DNA from: Acerihabitans arboris
Lineage (GTDB): Bacteria; Pseudomonadota; Gammaproteobacteria; Enterobacterales; Enterobacteriaceae
DNA length: 64,000 nt
Reading direction: 5' to 3'
NCBI RefSeq assembly: GCF_010131535.1
Contig: NZ_WUBS01000018.1
Coordinates: 62,001-126,000 of the forward strand
Positions 62,339-64,000 of the stretch are shown piece after piece. The position numbers were made by a program, and so were the translations under genes. The notes beneath the pieces were generated by a model. The model saw nothing but the letters and a program-made list of their open reading frames with translations, was not told the DNA's origin and did no database searches. The stretch's first letter is position 1. Each line of letters opens with the position of its first letter.

Positions 62339-62354
62339 TGGTATGACCTTTGCA
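62339..62354 (+). promoter_or_regulatory. Candidate sigma-54 promoter of eat-eutB
   Basis: TGGTATGACCTTTGCA matches the -24/-12 consensus TGGCACG-N4-TTGCW with GG and GC exactly 10 nt apart and two mismatches. The predicted start lies about 24 nt upstream of the permease ATG. The 275-bp spacer (62115-62389) also contains the 10-bp direct repeat CTTTGCACCT (62183-62192 and 62348-62357). In Pseudomonas the eat-eutBC operon is known to need a sigma-54 activator. Confidence 0.6.
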
Positions 62355-62389
62355 CCTTTACAAATACTTACGCAGCATAGGACATCGTC

Positions 62390-63775
62390 ATGCAAAACAG
62401 TAAAGTGGCACCGGTTTTAAAACGCACTCTGGGGAGTTTCCATTTATGGGGGATTGCCGTCGGCCTGGTGATTTCCGGCGAATATTTCGGCTGGAGCTAC
62501 GGCTGGGCCCAGGCGGGCACGCTGGGGTTCCTGGTGACGGCGGTGGCGGTGGCGGCGATGTATTGTGCCTTTATCTTTAGCTTTACCGAGCTGACGACCT
62601 CCATCCCCCATGCGGGCGGCCCCTTTGCCTACGCCCATCGCGCCTTCGGTCCCACCGGCGGGTTTATTGCCGGTTTTGCCACCCTGGTGGAATTTGTCTT
62701 TGCCCCGCCGGCGATTGCCATGGCGATCGGCGCCTACCTGAACGTCCAGTTCCCGGCCGTTGAGCCGCGCTGGGTGGCCCTGGCCGCTTATCTGGTGTTC
62801 ATGACGCTGAATATCCTCGGCGTCGGCATCGCCGCCGCCTTCGAACTGCTGGTCACGCTGTTGGCGATATTTGAACTGCTGGTGTTTATGGGCGTGGTGG
62901 CGCCGGGCTTCGAGCTGGCAAACTTTACCCGCGGCGGCTGGGCCGGCGCGGAACACTTCAGCATCGGCGCGATTTCCGGCATTTTCGCCGCCATCCCCTT
63001 CGCCATCTGGTTTTTCCTGGCGATCGAAGGGGCGTCAATGGCGGCCGAAGAAGCCAAAGACCCGCAGCGCACCATTCCCCGCGCCTTTATCGGCGGCATC
63101 CTGACCTTAACGGTGCTGGCGTTGGGCGTCATGGTCTTTGCCGGCGGGGTAGGCGACTGGACCAAACTGGCCAATATCAACGATCCGCTGCCGCAGGCGA
63201 TGAAAATTATCGTCGGCGGCAACAGCGGCTGGCTGCATATGCTGGTCTGGCTGGGGCTGTTCGGGCTGATTGCGTCGTTCCACGGTATCATCATGGGTTA
63301 CTCGCGGCAGATTTTCGCCCTGGCGCGCGCCGGCTACCTGCCGAAACCGCTCTCCCGGGTTAACCGCCGGTTCCGCACGCCGCACCTGGCGATTATTGCC
63401 GGTGGAGTGGTGGGCGTCGCGGCGATTTTCTCCGACTCGCTGATCATTATCGGCGGGCAGCCGTTAACCGCCAATATCGTTACCATGTCGGTATTCGGCG
63501 CCATAGTCATGTATATTATCTCCATGGCGTCGCTGTTTAAGCTGCGTCGTCTGGAACCGAAACTGACCCGCCCGTTCCGCGCGCCGCTGTATCCGTTCGC
63601 CCCGGCGCTGGCGTTGGTGATGGCGGTGATTTGCCTGGTGGCGATGATTTATTATAACCAACTGCTGTTTATGATTTTCGCCGTGATGATGCTGTTGGGT
63701 TATGCCTACTACCGCCTGACGCGCTATGCGCGCGACGCGGCGGCGCACGATCCGCAGCTGACGTTATCGGAGTGA
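62390..63775 (+). CDS. eat: Ethanolamine permease (APC family)
   Basis: A 461-residue inner-membrane amine transporter with about 12 segments. The N-terminus (LGSFHLWGIAVGLVISGEYF, GWSYGWAQAGT) and FSFTELTTSIPHAGGPFAYA fit the Eat family of APC transporters found next to eutBC in Proteobacteria without a microcompartment. It imports ethanolamine for EutBC. It is 13 nt upstream of eutB, with GGAGGG between them, so the two form one operon behind the sigma-54-like site. Confidence 0.88.
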   Translation: MQNSKVAPVLKRTLGSFHLWGIAVGLVISGEYFGWSYGWAQAGTLGFLVTAVAVAAMYCAFIFSFTELTTSIPHAGGPFAYAHRAFGPTGGFIAGFATLVEFVFAPPAIAMAIGAYLNVQFPAVEPRWVALAAYLVFMTLNILGVGIAAAFELLVTLLAIFELLVFMGVVAPGFELANFTRGGWAGAEHFSIGAISGIFAAIPFAIWFFLAIEGASMAAEEAKDPQRTIPRAFIGGILTLTVLALGVMVFAGGVGDWTKLANINDPLPQAMKIIVGGNSGWLHMLVWLGLFGLIASFHGIIMGYSRQIFALARAGYLPKPLSRVNRRFRTPHLAIIAGGVVGVAAIFSDSLIIIGGQPLTANIVTMSVFGAIVMYIISMASLFKLRRLEPKLTRPFRAPLYPFAPALALVMAVICLVAMIYYNQLLFMIFAVMMLLGYAYYRLTRYARDAAAHDPQLTLSE

Positions 63776-63788
63776 TCCCGGAGGGTCG

Positions 63789-64000
63789 ATGTTTCAAGCC
63801 ACGCTGAGTCATCGCAGCTACCGCTTTGCCGATTTGCGAGAACTGATGGCCAAGGCATCGCCGGCGCGCTCCGGCGATTATCTGGCCGGGGTGGCCGCCG
63901 CCAGCGCCGAGGAGCGCATGGCGGCGCGCATAGCGCTGGCGGCGGCGCCGCTGCGGGTATTTTTGCAGCAGCAGCTTATCCCCTATGAAGAGGATGAGGT
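63789..64000 (+). CDS. eutB: Ethanolamine ammonia-lyase large subunit, N-terminus only
   Basis: The frame runs off the window after 70 codons. The visible part (YRFADLRELMAKASPARSGD, then YLAGVAAASAEERMAARIAL) matches the start of EutB, the adenosylcobalamin-dependent lyase that splits ethanolamine into acetaldehyde and ammonia. With eat directly upstream and no shell-protein gene in between, this is the short, non-microcompartment type of ethanolamine pathway. eutC is expected just outside the window. Confidence 0.9.
   Translation, partial: MFQATLSHRSYRFADLRELMAKASPARSGDYLAGVAAASAEERMAARIALAAAPLRVFLQQQLIPYEEDE

Overview
The window is a GC-rich chromosomal segment (roughly 60% by eye) from a member of the Enterobacterales. 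Most proteins are recognisable orthologues of E. coli proteins, and much of the gene order is the E. coli order read backwards: purN-purM | upp-uraA-hda | bepA | bcp-gcvR | dapA-bamC-purC | ypfJ-tmcA | ypfN-dapE-yffB | ypfM | acrD | nudK | tktB-talA | hemF | amiA | ypeA | yfeY | cysPTWAM | crr-ptsI-ptsH | cysK | cysZ | zipA | ligA | ypeB. Genes that E. coli has in this stretch and this genome lacks include perM, yfgD, ypfH, narQ, aegA, maeB, murPQ and pdxK. The compact intergenic spaces and the accessory genes would suit a plant- or insect-associated lineage such as Pectobacteriaceae or Sodalis-like bacteria, but the genus cannot be fixed from the sequence alone.

Region by region. 1-5 kb: the end of an extra phosphate ABC ATPase, purine synthesis (purMN, with a PurR box) and uracil salvage (upp-uraA), then the replication regulator hda with a CTG start. 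5-21 kb: envelope, lysine and purine housekeeping genes (bepA, bcp, gcvR, dapA, bamC, purC, ypfJ, a UPF0756 protein, tmcA, ypfN, an M15 peptidase, dapE, yffB, the 19-residue ypfM and the efflux pump acrD). 21-23 kb: nudK and a lone phage-type antirepressor with a LexA-like box. 23-31.9 kb: tktB-talA, an orphan beta-rich protein, yaiI-hemF, amiA, ypeA, a BOF-fold periplasmic protein and yfeY. 32-45 kb: sulfate/thiosulfate uptake and cysteine synthesis (cysPTWA, cysM, cysK, cysZ), a two-component system set between cysM and crr, and the PTS core. 44-47.7 kb: zipA, ligA, ypeB. Syntenic housekeeping DNA ends here.

47.7-64 kb is an accessory catabolic and signalling island. It holds (i) a BMP-type ABC importer; (ii) a divergent unit with a small secreted protein, a decayed gene and a pyridoxamine-pyruvate aminotransferase homologue; (iii) a LuxR solo whose ligand pocket carries the Met and Trp substitutions typical of plant-responsive LuxR solos, next to a proline-iminopeptidase-type hydrolase, with two near-identical 20-bp lux-box-like dyads flanking the luxR gene; (iv) a five-gene peptide/nickel-family ABC importer headed by a remnant of a second iminopeptidase; (v) an ethanolamine permease and the start of ethanolamine ammonia-lyase (eutB) behind a candidate sigma-54 promoter.

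The most interesting idea from the window is that (iii)-(v) form one module: a PipR/OryR-type sensor, its peptidase, a peptide-type importer and ethanolamine catabolism. The related PipR system of Pseudomonas responds to an ethanolamine derivative. No tRNA, rRNA, CRISPR array or complete insertion sequence was seen.
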